Shown: positions 22,325-34,560 of the stretch, in pieces
Numbering within the stretch: the first letter of the stretch is position 1
Layout of the letters: the number at the start of each line of letters is the position of its first letter
Notes under the pieces: model-generated
The model's database searches: none
What the model saw: the letters and a program-made list of their open reading frames with translations, nothing else
What the model was told of the DNA's origin: nothing
Translations under genes and position numbers: made by a program
Assembly (NCBI RefSeq): GCF_000321225.1
Contig: NW_004450303.1
Location: 1,075,716-1,139,715 of the forward strand
Source: Odobenus rosmarus divergens
Lineage: Eukaryota > Chordata > Mammalia > Carnivora > Odobenidae
Direction of reading: 5' to 3'
Length of the DNA: 64,000 nucleotides

Positions 22325-24900
22325 CCACCACTGATTGAGTACTTATAAGGCTTAGCATTAGTCCATATGGTATTTTGGGCAAGCTCCTAAAAAATACACC
22401 TCCATGTGGACATAGTCCTACACTAGGGGGCAGTGCTAGCAAGCAGTGCAAAGGCTGGGCTTAAACCACCATTCTCAGACTGCTACCCTTGTGCACTGAA
22501 CAACCTGTTATAGTGATATAAGATGGTCTTGGAACCTATAATACCTAGGAATGGGGACATCAATGGTGAACAAAACAGGGATTGTCTAAGCCCCAAGAAG
22601 AAGTACACATGTGTAAAAAGGCAGACACAAAAGAATTAATTACACAAATAAATATGTAATTATAAAGGGGTGCTATATGCTTTGAAAGAAAATATAATTA
22701 GAGAATATTACTGGAGAAACTTCATTTATATTGAAAGATCAAGATAGTCTTCTATGAGGAAGTGATGTTTTAAGCTTAGATTTGAAGCATGAGTAGTAAT
22801 TAAGCAGTAAAGTGTGGGGAGGAGAATGTTTTAGGAAGAGAGAACAGCCTGCTATGACATTTAGGTGGAAAAAGAGATTTCCCATACTTCGGAAGTGAAA
22901 GTGAGCTTCTGTTCCTGGAGCTTAATGAACAAGCCTGGAGTTTTGTTAAGTAAGATCCAGGTCGTGCAGAATCTTTGAGTTATATGTTCAGAATTTTAAC
23001 TTTTTTATCCTAAATTTAATGGCCAGACCCTGAAGAGTATTAAGGGAGGAAGCAATGTGATCATACATGTGTTAAAATAAAATCACTCTAGCTTTTGTGT
23101 GGAAAATGGCTTGGAGAAGGGAAAAAATACATGAAGGGAGAGAATAAAGGGATTTTGCAATAGTAGGTAGGAGATGATGATGCTTGGTCTAAGCGGTTCC
23201 CATGGGTGATGAATAGATTTTAGAAATGCAATCCATTGACCTTCGAGATGAATTGAGGATATCAAGGTTGATGCCCCAGTGTGAGTTATTAGCAAATGGA
23301 TGAGTAAAGTTACCACTTAGGAGAAAGGGATTTCTGGAAGAGGGACAAACTTGGTTATCAGATGTTCTTTCCAGAGAGATGTTTGAGATTTGCTCAAAAA
23401 TACATAAACTAGGTATGAGTCAACTTACCACCAGAAAGAGTTGAAAGTAGAAGTTAGAGCTTGCCAAGTAGTAATCCAAGAGGACTGAGAAAACTCAGGA
23501 CAAAGTGATACCACAGAGACTGTGAGCATACATGATCTTCATCTCATCAACTATATTGAACGCAGCTGAGGTGTCACATAAACTAAATGCCCATTGGATT
23601 TAATAAATTTATGTCACTGATGACCTTAGCAAGAAAAGTTTTATTAAAGTGGAAATAATGAAGAGAGAATGGGATTTGTAAGCAACTTCTGCTATGAGAA
23701 ATGTGGCTCTAAAGAGATTACTAAAACTAATATAAAAAGGATAACATATCTATATCTGTATAGAATAGGTGATATATATGTGTATATATATATATGCATA
23801 TTTGAAAACATATATGTCTACTGTATATTCGAATATTGACAGGGAGGATAAAATATAGAGAGAGATTTAGTTGCAGGGAATGTTTGAATAATCCATGGGG
23901 AGACATCCCCCAATCTCTGATAAAGGAAGATCCAGAAACTATATGGAAAGTCCAGTTTTTGTCATAAAGAGGTGTGCTTCTTCCATCCTCACAGAAGGAA
24001 GAAAGAAAGAGAGGGTGATAATAAGCAGTGGTTGGTGATAAAGATTCATGAGAGGGATGTTGAGAGATACCTTTGCTGTTGGAATGAAGCAAAGCCATTC
24101 AATGAGAATAAGGGAAGGGAGGTTAGATCAGAAATTTTAGAAGACTGAAAAAAGGTATGAAATGGGTGTTGAAGGGAAGAAGTAGGTAACACTGACAGGC
24201 TATGTAGGGTGGCCCACAGAAGTTGGTGGTTTTTTAATCTGAAGAACAGATGGGTGTGATCACTTAGGTGACCTGGAAGGCTATCAGATTTCAAAGTGTT
24301 GTTTGAATTAGTGTAGCTCTTGTGAGAACAAATCAGTGAAGAATAAGGCAAAGATATTTCAGGAAAAGGAAATATAATGTGAATGTCTGTGAATACAATG
24401 AACCTTTCACTCATTCAAGGAGTTAAAATAATAAATAAGTGGTTAAAGCAAAGTGAGTGACAGGCACCGTGAAACATGAAGTTGGTACATGGGGACTAGA
24501 CATAAAAATAGTAGTGAAAGTGTATAACATAATAAGAAAATAGATCAGAATTGGAAATATAAACACACCTTTAACCCTACTCACCTAAGAACTTTAAAAT
24601 AATTTCTGTCATCGAAGGACATCATATTATAGTTAGAAAGCACCGTGATTGAGTCTGAGTAACTCGCTGAGATGACAAGATCCAGCATGTCCCTCTGGGT
24701 ACAGGAGGATAAGATGGAGTGAGAGAGATTATTTGAGATAAGATGACAAAGCTGAGGGACCGAGGCGTTAGACTGATTGCTCTAAGGAACATCAGTACTC
24801 TTGATGGAATTAGCTGTAGTGGGGGTAGCAGTGGCTCCCAGTCTTCATGGGATGCCAGTAACTTCTAGGGTGTTAGTAAAAGGAAGGTGTTGGAGTAACA
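22325..24900 (-). mobile_element. Long L2 LINE, antisense, with decayed reverse transcriptase
   Basis: The + strand begins with the antisense 3' UTR (GGGGACATCAATGGTGAACA near 22554, GGAAGCAATGTGATCATACA near 23049). Read on the minus strand, 23543-23573 gives TSAAFNIVDE, matching the L2/CR1 reverse-transcriptase block (L)SAAFDTVDH. 23083-23316 matches the RT-to-C-terminal region. I could not find the YADD active-site block, so a stretch of roughly 100 codons seems lost. Stops and frameshifts are frequent. 24336-24600 is an extra L2 3'-type segment out of order. Confidence 0.82.
23740..23812. repeat. TA/TG-rich microsatellite
   Basis: Runs of TATATATATATA with interspersed TG, inside the L2. 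Confidence 0.85.
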
Positions 24901-26716
24901 TTGCTTCAGAGTGTTTCTCAAAGAAACAGTTAAAAAGGAAGAGGTAATGTATTTGTTTATTCAGTCATTTATAAAATAAAGGGGTTCTGTGGTCTATTAG
25001 TGTCACTGAAAAACTTTCAAACACGGTCATTCACTGAGTTGGAGAGAAAAAGGAAAATCGCTGCGGAGGGAAAAAAATCAAGTTTCTAACAAGATCAGGA
25101 GGCAGGGGATTAGTTTGAAAAGATCTTGTGGCTATAGATACTTTCACAGATGACATTCTTCTTTTGAGAATATTTTCTGGCTCTTTTCCTTTCCATTTAA
25201 GATATTAAAAAGCAGTGGCTAACAAGGAACCAAGTACATTGGCTTTTCATACTTCTAACATAATCCTTTAAAAATAACTAGTAAATATTAAGATGTCAAA
25301 AATAAGTTATTGAGCTATGCTGAATAATTAAGCATGACCACTTTTAATTCTCCTGGCACTAGATAAAATTCTGTATCTGAAAACACATTAGAGATAATCA
25401 ATGTTGAATACAATATTCTGTGCAATACTGTATTAGGTAACCACGGAGAATAAAGTAGTTGAGTCATTGAGAAGACATGTCTGGCAATCAGCACAGAGTC
25501 ATAAAAATCATTTCCTGTGGAACTGTCCTGATGAAAATTTTATGTCCATTTCAAGCCCTACTCCAATGAGCTATCTGCACAAAGTTTGACTTTACTAACA
25601 TTGTATCTTTCATGTAGATTGCAGGATTATTAGTTAGATCTATGCCAGTGCACTTATAACATTATATAAATTTTGAGAAATGCTGTATACATCTTTTTAA
25701 AAAATTACTCTTTCCTCTCTAGTTTTAAATGCGGTAAGCAGATGAAGATTTACTAGATTTTTACATTCTGGATACTTCATTTTAGAGATGCATAGCAAGT
25801 GTGCAACTGTGGTTTATTTATTTTATCTCGGGGTTCTTTTCATTACCCTCATGATAAGCTATTTAAACATAGATAACTCGGTTAATCAAGGTTTACTTCA
25901 TTTTACTGTGTATATTCTAGATAAATAAAAGTAATCTATATTACATTAGGTTCTAATAAAACAAGCAAAGCAAATGGTACTTAAGCTAAAATGCAATTCC
26001 TGTTCTTGGAAATGGTTTTCTTCAAAGTAATCAAAAGTTATTTGTTTCACATCAAGTTTTTATTATTCTACCTAACATATTATTTGTTTATAAATTTATG
26101 AGAAATATAGATATTTATTATATGTACATTATAGAAAGGAAGGATTTTTTTTTTACATTAAACTTTGTAAATCAATTAAGCAGAATCTTCCAGGTTAACA
26201 AGCATCTGTAGAGAGCCCTCTGTAGCTATAAATTCGGAAATGTAAGGCTTAATGGAAATTGTTCACTTTCAGAAATTCCCTAGATCTTTGATTAATGGCA
26301 AACAACACACACACGTATACACACACACATACTCTTCCACCCTCCCTCTCTCTCTGTTACACACACACACACACTTCTATACAAATATATAGGGTATAAA
26401 CTAGAAAATATGAGTGATTATTTTTCAGTTACTAAAAACACATACATATACTTGGCCTATTCATACTAATTATTAGACAAAATTTCACTCAGTGAAATCA
26501 GAGGATTTAACAGTACTCATTGTAGTGTAAGGAGCTTTAAGAAATGGAAATTTATGACAAAATCCAGAGATGATGAATGATGAACAGGGAATTCTGAAGC
26601 ATAAAACAAAATGATAAACATATGGCCAAGGAATAACTATTCAAATGGGACTATACTTTTAGAAGTAAAAAGATATTTTCACTCATGTTCATTGCTTTTG
26701 AATTTCTGTCTCAAAC
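24901..26716. other. Single-copy AT-rich DNA, no gene seen
   Basis: No reading frame of note. The CA-repeat below is the only distinct feature. Confidence 0.5.
26302..26376 (+). repeat. Interrupted CA/TC microsatellite
   Basis: Two CA runs (CACACACACAC types at 26307-26330 and 26362-26374) split by a CCCTCCCTCTCTCTCTCTG segment. Confidence 0.9.
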
Positions 26717-26734
26717 AAAAAGCAAGCTACCTTG

Positions 26735-26931
26735 GGATGCCTGGGTGGCTCAGTTGGTTGGGCGACTGCCTTCGGCTCAGGTCATGATCCTGGAGTCCCA
26801 GGATCAAGTCCCGCATTGGGCTCCCTGCTCAGCCGGGAGCCTGCTTCTCCCTCTAACCCTCCTCCCTCTCATGTACTCTCTCTCTCTCTCTCTCATTCTC
26901 ACTCTCTCAAATAAATATAAATCTTAAAAAA
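26735..26931 (+). mobile_element. CAN SINE, young type
   Basis: Head GGATGCCTGGGTGGCTCAG with GGGCGACTGCCTTCGGCTC. An 18-bp target duplication with one mismatch lies at 26717-26734 and 26932-26949 (AAAAAGCAAGCTACCTTG against AAAAAGCAGGCTACCTTG). The two overlapping forward frames inside it are SINE sequence, not genes. Confidence 0.97.
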
Positions 26932-26949
26932 AAAAAGCAGGCTACCTTG

Positions 26950-29320
26950 AGCTATGAGACGTAATGAATGGTAAAAATGAAGCTAATTGGGTAATCAACC
27001 CATTTAGTTTTTCCATTTCTAAGATTACTTCTTCATATAATTTAATCAAAATATTTGTGAGACTAAATCTCACTTAAAATACTAAATGAACAATATTTAA
27101 AATAAATAAATAGGAGTGAGTTCAAATTATCATCATTGTGATGTATTTTATGGATTTTTATAAAGTGTTAATAATCCAGTCAATAATAACCTCTAAGACT
27201 TCTGAAATTGAAAACCATGGTTTTCAAATAAAATGTTTTTAAATATTTCATTAGTAACTTTTTTAAGGATACTATGCAAAGTTAGAACTCAATAGAGATA
27301 TGGAGCATTACCTCATCATTATTACTATAGTAATAATAATTCTTTTTTTGAGTCTCAGTAACCTGTAAAATAGATGAATATTTCTATTTTCAGTTACATG
27401 TCTCCAAAATTAAACTGTGTTCAAGTACTTGGAGAAGTTGTGGAGAATATTTATAGATTTCCAAATGATTGAGTTTTTATTCTTCTTAAAATTACTATGT
27501 GTTCTGTAAACTGCAAAGTATTATGCAAATATTATCTACTATTATTAGACTTTTCCAAAAGACATCTGCCAAGAGAAAATGAAAATATATATGTTCTAAT
27601 ACAGATCTACAGTTCAGCAAAGAATGTGGTTTGTGTTGTGCTCCACGTAGAGAGCTCATTAATATTCACATGCTCACCTTACTCACCAGTGCAATCAGTA
27701 ACTCTAGCTGCCAAGCAAAATTTCGAGGAGGTTAAGGAACTGGACTATTTGTCAGAGTTTTTCAAAATATAGTTCCGAACATTGTAATTTTTAAAGGCAT
27801 AATAGTTTATGTTCTAAATTTTCTCTCTCTCTCTTTTTTTTTTTTTTTGCTTACCTCTTGACTGATTGTGTCATCTTCATACTATGCTTCATTTGTATTG
27901 GTTTTTACTTGTCATGATATATTTCATGTACTTTTTCTCATTTAATCCCCTAGCAACCAATAATGAAATGATGGACATATGGCCAAGGAATAGCTCCTAC
28001 AACTTATGTAAGCAAAAATGAAGTTCAGTAGAGATAGAAAGTTTTCTATTGCCATACAGTTCATAGGAAGTAAAATAGAAGCCGAAACAAAGTTTTGTGG
28101 GTTTTTTTTGTTGTTGTTTTTATTTTTTCATTCAAAGTCATATTCTTTCCCCTACATTACAGCTATTCTCAAAAGACTTCCTAATGTCTTTAAGGTCGGA
28201 AGACATTCACTTTTTAATTTAGAGAATGAGAGAATGACCCACATGCCAAGTTAAAAATGCAAATATATTTCCTTTATAAACATTATTTAAGTTTGCTGCT
28301 TTGTTTCACTATTTTATGATAAGTGTAATATGAAATGAACTTAGAATTCTGTTGTAAGGATATATGCCAAGGGTATTCATATCTAAAAGGAAAAATTTTA
28401 AATATCCATGGGCATAAAAGAATAAACAAAGACTGAGGCAACATGTTTCTAACAATACACAGTTTTCTGAATGCCTGCAGGAAATGCTCATTAGGTTAAG
28501 AAAAATACTATCAATACAGACATATTACACTAATTTTCTTATTGCTAGTGAACACATGCTGCTTCATAAGAATGATCAAGATCAATATGTGTTGGACTAT
28601 AGAAAGAAAGTATCACATCTTCGGGTAGATCACTGGGATTCAACTACAGCGTAAAGCTTGAGAAAAAGAGAAATAACAAAATGTAATAAAGCCCCACTGC
28701 ATTTAATTCCATTAAAAATTAATAAATCAAATGGGAATTAATACACAAAATTAAATAAACAGTTTCATGTTATCTTAGAAGATCCAAAATACACTTTCTA
28801 TGTACACACATGTATTATGTACGTCACTGGCTTACTCCTGAGAGTAGTGGACTGTGGAAAAAAATTACTTAGAAACTATATATGACATTAATAATTAATG
28901 TTATTCTATCAAATAAATGTAGCAATTGAAACCTTGTAGCTAAAAGTATGAGGATGAATAAAGAGGATAGGCCAAATAATTTGACCTGAACCAAGGATGT
29001 ACATCTGTCTTGTTGGAATCAGATTCTCCTTACCAGTTATCCACTTTTTTACCATTGACTGTTGACCTTGATCTTCCATAATCTGTGAGATTTTACAAAC
29101 CAATTGTTTTTTATGTCCTCTCTCCATCTTCTAGGTGATGAGTTATTTCAATCTAGATTTATATAATATTTGCATTAAATATTATAATTTATATTCTGAT
29201 AGAAATAAGAACCACTTCATTTTATGATATTTATGCTTGTGCTTTGGTTTATTAGATGCATGAATGTATGATCTTGGTTTCCATGTTTATTTCATGAATA
29301 CTTAAGGAAATGACACACCA
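26950..29320. other. Single-copy AT-rich DNA, no gene seen
   Basis: TC/poly-T tract at 27820-27850. Frames at 27497-27772 and 28018-28254 (forward) and 28309-28491 and 28909-29127 (reverse) lack domains or any homology I recognise. Confidence 0.5.
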
Positions 29321-29324
29321 TTGT

Positions 29325-29460
29325 GCAAAGAGCATAGGAATCAGTACTCCTGGGTTCTAGACGTGGCTCTACCAATAGTTTTTTTCCCAAGGAAAGATAT
29401 TTCATCTTGTAGTGCTTCACTTTTCTTGTCTCTGAAATTAACTTTCAAAGGATCACATTC
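29325..29460 (+). mobile_element. MIR SINE fragment, sense
   Basis: AAGAGCATAGGAATCAGTAC, CTGGGTTCTAGACGTGGCTC and TACCAAT correspond to the MIR core (agagcacggactctggagcc, gggttcgaatcctggctctg). The downstream part is weak. Confidence 0.6.
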
Positions 29461-31090
29461 TTTCTCAATCCTGGCCATATGTTTCCTGACTATATGTTAC
29501 CTGTGAAATTTTTTCTTTTTTCTTGCTCTTTTTTTTATTACCTGAGAAAATTTTTAAAACTCCCAGTGCCTGCCACACTCAAGTTATATGAAATCAGAAT
29601 GTGAGAGAGGAGTGCAAGGGTATTAAAGGAAATTCTGTGGGTGATTGTGTGGACAGAGTTGATTAAAAGCTACTAATTTTAGAGACGGAGGCCCATTAGT
29701 TTCAGTGTCCTGAGTGAGGCTAAACCAAGTCCATTAGACTTTTGAGTGTCCAAGAGAAGCCACACTTTAGAAGATGGTATAACTTTTGATAAGAATATTG
29801 TGGCATGCATAGCACAACCCACTTTTAAAAAAGTCTTGTTAGATTGAAATTCTTAAAAGCCGATGCTTACCTGCAAGGGGAAAGGGATAGGATAATTTTG
29901 ATAAATCATTATAAAATACATGATATAAAATACATGTAAAATATAAAGGATTTAATTTGGTGATAAAACTATTACCAAATGTGGAAATAACAATCTGTTT
30001 ATGAATATATGTGGACTTTAAATGAAGCAAAGATTACTTTGCTTTATTTTTTAGTGAGTTTTTCAAATTGTTGTCATGATATATTATGTGAAATAATCAA
30101 GAAACATTTCTTTGAGGCCAAATCTAATGATTCTGTGTTTCATTGGTTCTCTTCCAGTAAAGACCTCATTTTGCTTTCTGAAATAATATTTTTTTTCACA
30201 TTTGATGAGAATTCTATCTGTCTTTGTCTGGAAAATATCTGCCAAATATACAAGCTACTCCTAATTAGTTTAAAGCCCCTGTGCCTTATTTTTAATTTGG
30301 TGAAATCTATGAAAGTTTCCAGATACCATGTAAGACCTATAAAAAGCGCAAAAGTTTCAAATGCCAAGATAGTCTTGCTGAAGTCTCTTTAATTGTTTGG
30401 CTGTTCCCTATACATATTGATTGACATAGAACCTTTGGGTCTGACTCCATATACAAGTGATGTTAATGATGGTGATGGTCGTGATGATGTTGATGATGGT
30501 CATGGTGATGATCAAGAAGATGAGGATGACTCATCTTTCACGTGGACCATGAATACCCTGTCACTTACAGGGCAAAACATAAAAGGGATATCAGATACAA
30601 CAATAGAAAATGTAATTAAGTTTTACGATTATTTTCTCTTTGTATTTAGTGTAACTAAAATTATGTAAAACTATATATCTGTATCTGAGAACCTGGTAAT
30701 ATATAATGCTCCAAAACACTATGAAGTGAAACTTCTTTTGAAATATTCTTTGAGGATAACAGTTTGGCATATGGAATTTCAGATATAAACTTTAGAGATT
30801 AGTGAAAATTTTCTTTTGTTAAAAGTCAGGAATTTTGCCAGTGTTGATAAAACTGGCAAACTGGTTGGTAGCTTTTTCCTAGCCAAAGCTTGAGCCTAAG
30901 GGTTTGGAAGGGCTGTCAGTGAAAAGTAACTGACTTGTCCTGTAGAACTAAAGGTGTGAAAATTAGGTTGGAGTCAAAGGATACAAGTAACTGGGATTGA
31001 TCCTAAGAGAACATTCTACTAGTCAGAAAGCGCCAACCTGAAGTTACAAAGTCGTTGGAGAAATTCAGCTAGAGGCTTCACCTGTTAGGG
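29461..31090. other. Single-copy AT-rich DNA, no gene seen
   Basis: The 127-codon forward frame at 30009-30392 is hydrophobic and cysteine/leucine-rich with no domain. Its composition follows the local AT-richness and an overlapping reverse frame exists. I treat it as chance. Confidence 0.5.
30461..30532 (+). repeat. Imperfect GAT/TGATGG repeat
   Basis: About 70 bp of degenerate GAT triplets (GATGGTGATGGTCGTGATGA and similar), encoding a D/G-rich run in one frame but with no flanking gene. Confidence 0.8.
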
Positions 31091-31094
31091 TTGT

Positions 31095-31180
31095 TTAAAG
31101 AGATTCCTGCCATAGCTGAAAAGTTGTTTTAGACAACTCCTAAGGTCCCTTTCATTTCTGGAATTCCATGCTTAGTGATA
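31095..31180 (+). mobile_element. L2/MIR3-like 3' end, sense
   Basis: TTAGACAACTCCTAAGGTCC, CTTTCATTTCTGGAATTCCA resembles gatctctaaggtcccttcca and gctctaacattctatg. Confidence 0.55.
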
Positions 31181-31566
31181 GAAGCTAGATGGTTTGGATA
31201 AGATGCTTAACTACATAACAATAGATACAGTGATACAGCGTCACACTGTCTTTAATACATTGCAATAATTCTTACTCCTGATTTTTAAATACTTGTCTTT
31301 GAAAGAGAAGAGTTTCAGGTTTCCTTTTTTTTTTAACCCTTGCTAAGATTTCAGTATAGACAGAATCCTAAGCAGAAATTAGTCAGATATTAGGTTTTGT
31401 TATTACATGTGGAACTTATATGAAAGTCACATCACCAAAATCTATCTAGAATTTTATTTTTTGTGATGTGGCTAAAAATTGGAGCTGGAGAGTGAAATTG
31501 ATTTGTGAAGGAGAAATTGAAGAGATAAACAAACAAACCATAGATGTCATATTGTGATTTATAAAA
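31181..31566. other. Single-copy AT-rich DNA, no gene seen
   Basis: Nothing recognised. Confidence 0.5.
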
Positions 31567-31654
31567 TGTATATATATATATATATATACATATATATATA
31601 CATCACACACATATACATATATATGTGTGTGTGTATGTATGTATCAGATGTCAT
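31567..31654. repeat. TA/CA/TG compound microsatellite
   Basis: A run of TATATATATATATATATATA followed by ACATATATATATACATCACA and GTGTGTGTGTATGTATGTAT. Likely length-variable. Confidence 0.92.
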
Positions 31655-31679
31655 ATATATTTGATCTTCCTCCATTGTT

Positions 31680-32585
31680 TCTGGCTCACAGCTCCCCAGA
31701 CTCTTGGAATTTCCTGAGATAGAGCAATGGGAGCATCTTCTGTTGCAATATTTGGTCTCTTGTCCTTAGTTCCTGAAGACACTTCAGAGCCATAAGGGTG
31801 AAATGGGTGTCTTTTTATTCATAACAAGCCCCTCTCTACAACAACTGGGTTTCTGTTAACAAGGTGACTTTTGGAAAGCACCTAAGGATTAGGCTGGTTG
31901 CCAGGGGAACCAACAGTAATTAGGGGGCTGTAACTTTGAGTCCCACCCTCTGATTTCCAGGGAGGGGAAAGGGACTAGAGGTTGAATCAATTGCCAGTGG
32001 CCAATGATTTGATTAATCATGCCCTATATAATGAAGCCTCCATAAAATCGCAAAAGGACAGGATTCTCAGAGCTTCTGGTTTGGTGAACATGTGGAAGTT
32101 TGGGGAGGTTTGGAGAGGGCATGGAAGTTCTGCGTCGTTTCCACATATCTTGCCCTATGCATCTCTTTCACCTGGCTCTTCTTGGGTTATATCCTTTTAT
32201 CATAAACAAATGATCTAGTAAGGAAATTGTTTCTTTGTGTTCTTTGAGCCACCCCAACAAATTAATGGAACCCAAAGAGAGGCTTATGGGAACCTCTAAT
32301 TTATAGCCAGCTGGTATGAAGTATAGGTAACATCTTGGACTTGCAGCTGGTATACCAAGTCCAAGGAGGGTATTGTGGGAACCCTCACTCTGTAGCTGAT
32401 CAGTCAGGGCATGGTTAACTTGGACTTGTGATTGGTGTGTGAAGTGGGGGAGAGAGGAAGTCTTGTAGGACTGAGTCCTTACGCTGCAAAATCTGATGCT
32501 ATCTCCGGGTGGATAGTACAAGAATTGAGTTGAATTGTTGGACGTGCAGCTGGAGGCAACCCCCCACCAACACACACACACTGTG
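31680..32585 (+). mobile_element. Endogenous-retrovirus-type solo LTR
   Basis: I recognise the LTR from its ordered blocks: GGAATTTCCTGAGATAGAGC, AAGGATTAGGCTGGTTGCCA, a CCAAT box at 32001, a TATA-like CTATATAATG at 32024-32033, AAGCCTCCATAAAATCG, and CCTTTTATCATAAAC near 32193 where the poly(A) signal normally lies, then CTAGTAAGGAAATTGTTTCT. No internal retroviral coding sequence is nearby, so it is a solo LTR. I do not name the subfamily. Boundaries are approximate. Frames inside (such as 32168-32605, reverse) are not genes. Confidence 0.75.
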
Positions 32586-32689
32586 GAATTGGGTCCAAGA
32601 ATCACCCTTTTTAATAGAGTATGCGATTTGTGCTAGAACACTCTCTCTGATAATGATCACCACTCTCAGAAGCTTAATTTCAGGAGTCA

Positions 32690-32905
32690 TGATAATAATA
32701 ATAGCTATTATTGAACAAGTCTGAGGGAGTGCTTTGCAGGTATTACACTATTATTTGCTTGTCGCAACAGCTCTTTATAGCCATTCCTTGTTTGACAGAA
32801 AGGGAAACTGAGACTTAGATTTGGTAAGTACCTTAACTAAAGTCACATTAATGTGAATGAGAATGCAGGCAGTTGAACCCATGCAGTTCTGCTCCCATCA
32901 TGTGC
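32690..32905 (-). mobile_element. MIR SINE, antisense
   Basis: GACAGAAAGGGAAACTGAGA, TAAGTACCTTAACTAAAGTC and GGCAGTTGAACCCATGCAGT follow the reverse complement of MIR. Confidence 0.8.
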
Positions 32906-33837
32906 AGCAACCCCAGCACTTTCTACTGACTCAGCTTGCTCCACCTACCCCTGCATTCACATCTCATGTGATTTAGCTTCTTAACATAACTGCACCGAAA
33001 ATGAGGCATTGCTGGCTATCAGCTACACTATATTTTAAATGTGTGCATGGTGATTATTAAATAGGTTATCCATTTTCTTATTCTCCAGAGTTTTACCTTT
33101 TTCTTATCACCAAATTACAATATAAAACCAACAACCATTAGTGCCATTACACATTAGTACCAATACCAACACATTAGATGATAAGTTTATCTCTGATCAT
33201 TTATCAAGACATAGAGCAGTTAATTTGATGTTTATGTGGCAAAGATAAATTAATTAAATGAAACACCATAACAACCACAGAAACCCACAACAAAAACATA
33301 CTGTTGCAATAAGATTAAAATTAAGTGTGACCTTAAATTTCCAAAATGTAGTTTATGGCTGAATGTTCAAATTAATGTTTCTTTTTTCATTCTGCTTTAA
33401 GATCCTATAGAAAGGATATTAGCTACATAAAATTAAATTTAGTTAATTGTAATCTTTTTTAGTGATTGTTGCAACAATTATGTAGTATCATCATAAAAGA
33501 AAAATATAATTCCACATGACATAAACTGGTAGGGAAAATATCTTCAGGAAAACTAATGTATGAGTATAGGTTACTTAATTTATCTTAATGACTTAAAGAA
33601 TGTAATAGTCCCAATGGAAAATATAGCACAAGCAACCCCTGCCAGGCATCAGACAACTCGTGACGAAGGCCAAGAACTGAGAGTCCTGAGGAGAGGGTTG
33701 TTGGAAGTTCTTGCTCAGCCAAGGTCCTTGCAGCCGTCCTTGGAGCATGGCTTAGGGTAACATCCAAACTGGGTGATGTTAGATAACCTGATTCAGAAGA
33801 TAGCATCTCAAATGAGCTAATATCCCCATAGGCCTAG
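32906..33837. other. Single-copy DNA, no gene seen
   Basis: 33620-33770 is richer in GC than its surroundings, with two overlapping chance frames (33560-33760 forward, 33585-33806 reverse). No domain and no splice context. Confidence 0.45.
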
Positions 33838-34195
33838 TGCTATGGGCAAGTGGCATGCCCTCAAAATTCTTGTGCTGAAGTCCTACCCTACAGAATGTCA
33901 CTGTGTTTGGAGATAGTGCCTTTAAAGAGGGAAGGTAAAATGAAGTCATAGGGATTGGCTGGTGTCCTCATAAGAAGAAATTAGGACACAGACATGCACA
34001 GAGGGAAGACCATGTAAAGGTATAGAGGATAAGATGGCCATTTACAGGCCAGGGAGGCCTCAGAAAAGACAACCCTGCCGACACCTTGAACTCAAACTTC
34101 CAGCCTCGACAGTTGTGAGAAAAAGTACTGTGGTCTAGGCCACCTAGTGTGTGGGACTTTGATATGGCACTGATAACAAACAAATATAGCTAATA
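33838..34195 (+). mobile_element. MaLR-type solo LTR (MLT1-like)
   Basis: Ordered blocks of an MLT1-like LTR: GCCCTCAAAATTCTTGTGCT, GAAGTCCTACC, TTTGGAGATAGTGCCTTTAA, GTCCTCATAAGAAGAAATTA, GACCATGTAAAG, GCCGACACCTTGAACTCAAA, TTCCAGCCTCGACAG and a diverged GCCACCTAGTGTG end. Family level only. Confidence 0.7.
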
Positions 34196-34324
34196 TTCAG
34201 CATAATACTAACAAAGGATGTGGTGAACTACCAGAGTCCCCGCACTAAGGCAAACCCAACAATCTGCTTATTTGTAGTTCTCCCTGAATTCAAATGCAAT
34301 TTACTAACCTGGATCTTCAAAACT

Positions 34325-34560
34325 TTTTTTTTAACTTTTAAATTTTTATATTTTTAAAAGAGTTTTTGGTTCATAGCAAAATTTAGAGGGAGAAAAAGAG
34401 ATTTTCCATATACCTCTTTCCCTCATATGTAGCGTCTCTCATTTATCAACATCCCGCACCAGAGGGGAATGTTTCTTACAACTGAGGAAACTACATTGAC
34501 AAATCCTAATCACCCAGAGTCCACAGTTAAACTTAGGGTTCATTCTTGATGTTGGTTCTT
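34325..34560 (-). mobile_element. L1M 3' UTR fragment, antisense
   Basis: TTTTGGTTCATAGCAAAATT, GATTTTCCATATACCTC, CATTGACAAATCCTAATCAC and CCAGAGTCCACAGTT match the same 3' UTR type as the element at 13.3 kb. Confidence 0.85.

Noticed and set aside
23727..24414. Overlapping 122- and 123-codon reverse frames
   Set aside because: Both are in the long antisense L2; one reads through a TA/TG microsatellite. LINE relics, not host genes.
30009..30392. 127-codon forward open frame
   Set aside because: Hydrophobic low-information sequence that follows AT-rich composition; a 75-codon frame overlaps it on the other strand.
31680..32585. A full endogenous retrovirus
   Set aside because: Only LTR sequence is visible; no second LTR, primer site or gag/pol/env coding is nearby, so a solo LTR is the simpler reading.
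32168..32605. 145-codon reverse open frame
   Set aside because: Falls inside a solo LTR and runs against its orientation. No retroviral domain.
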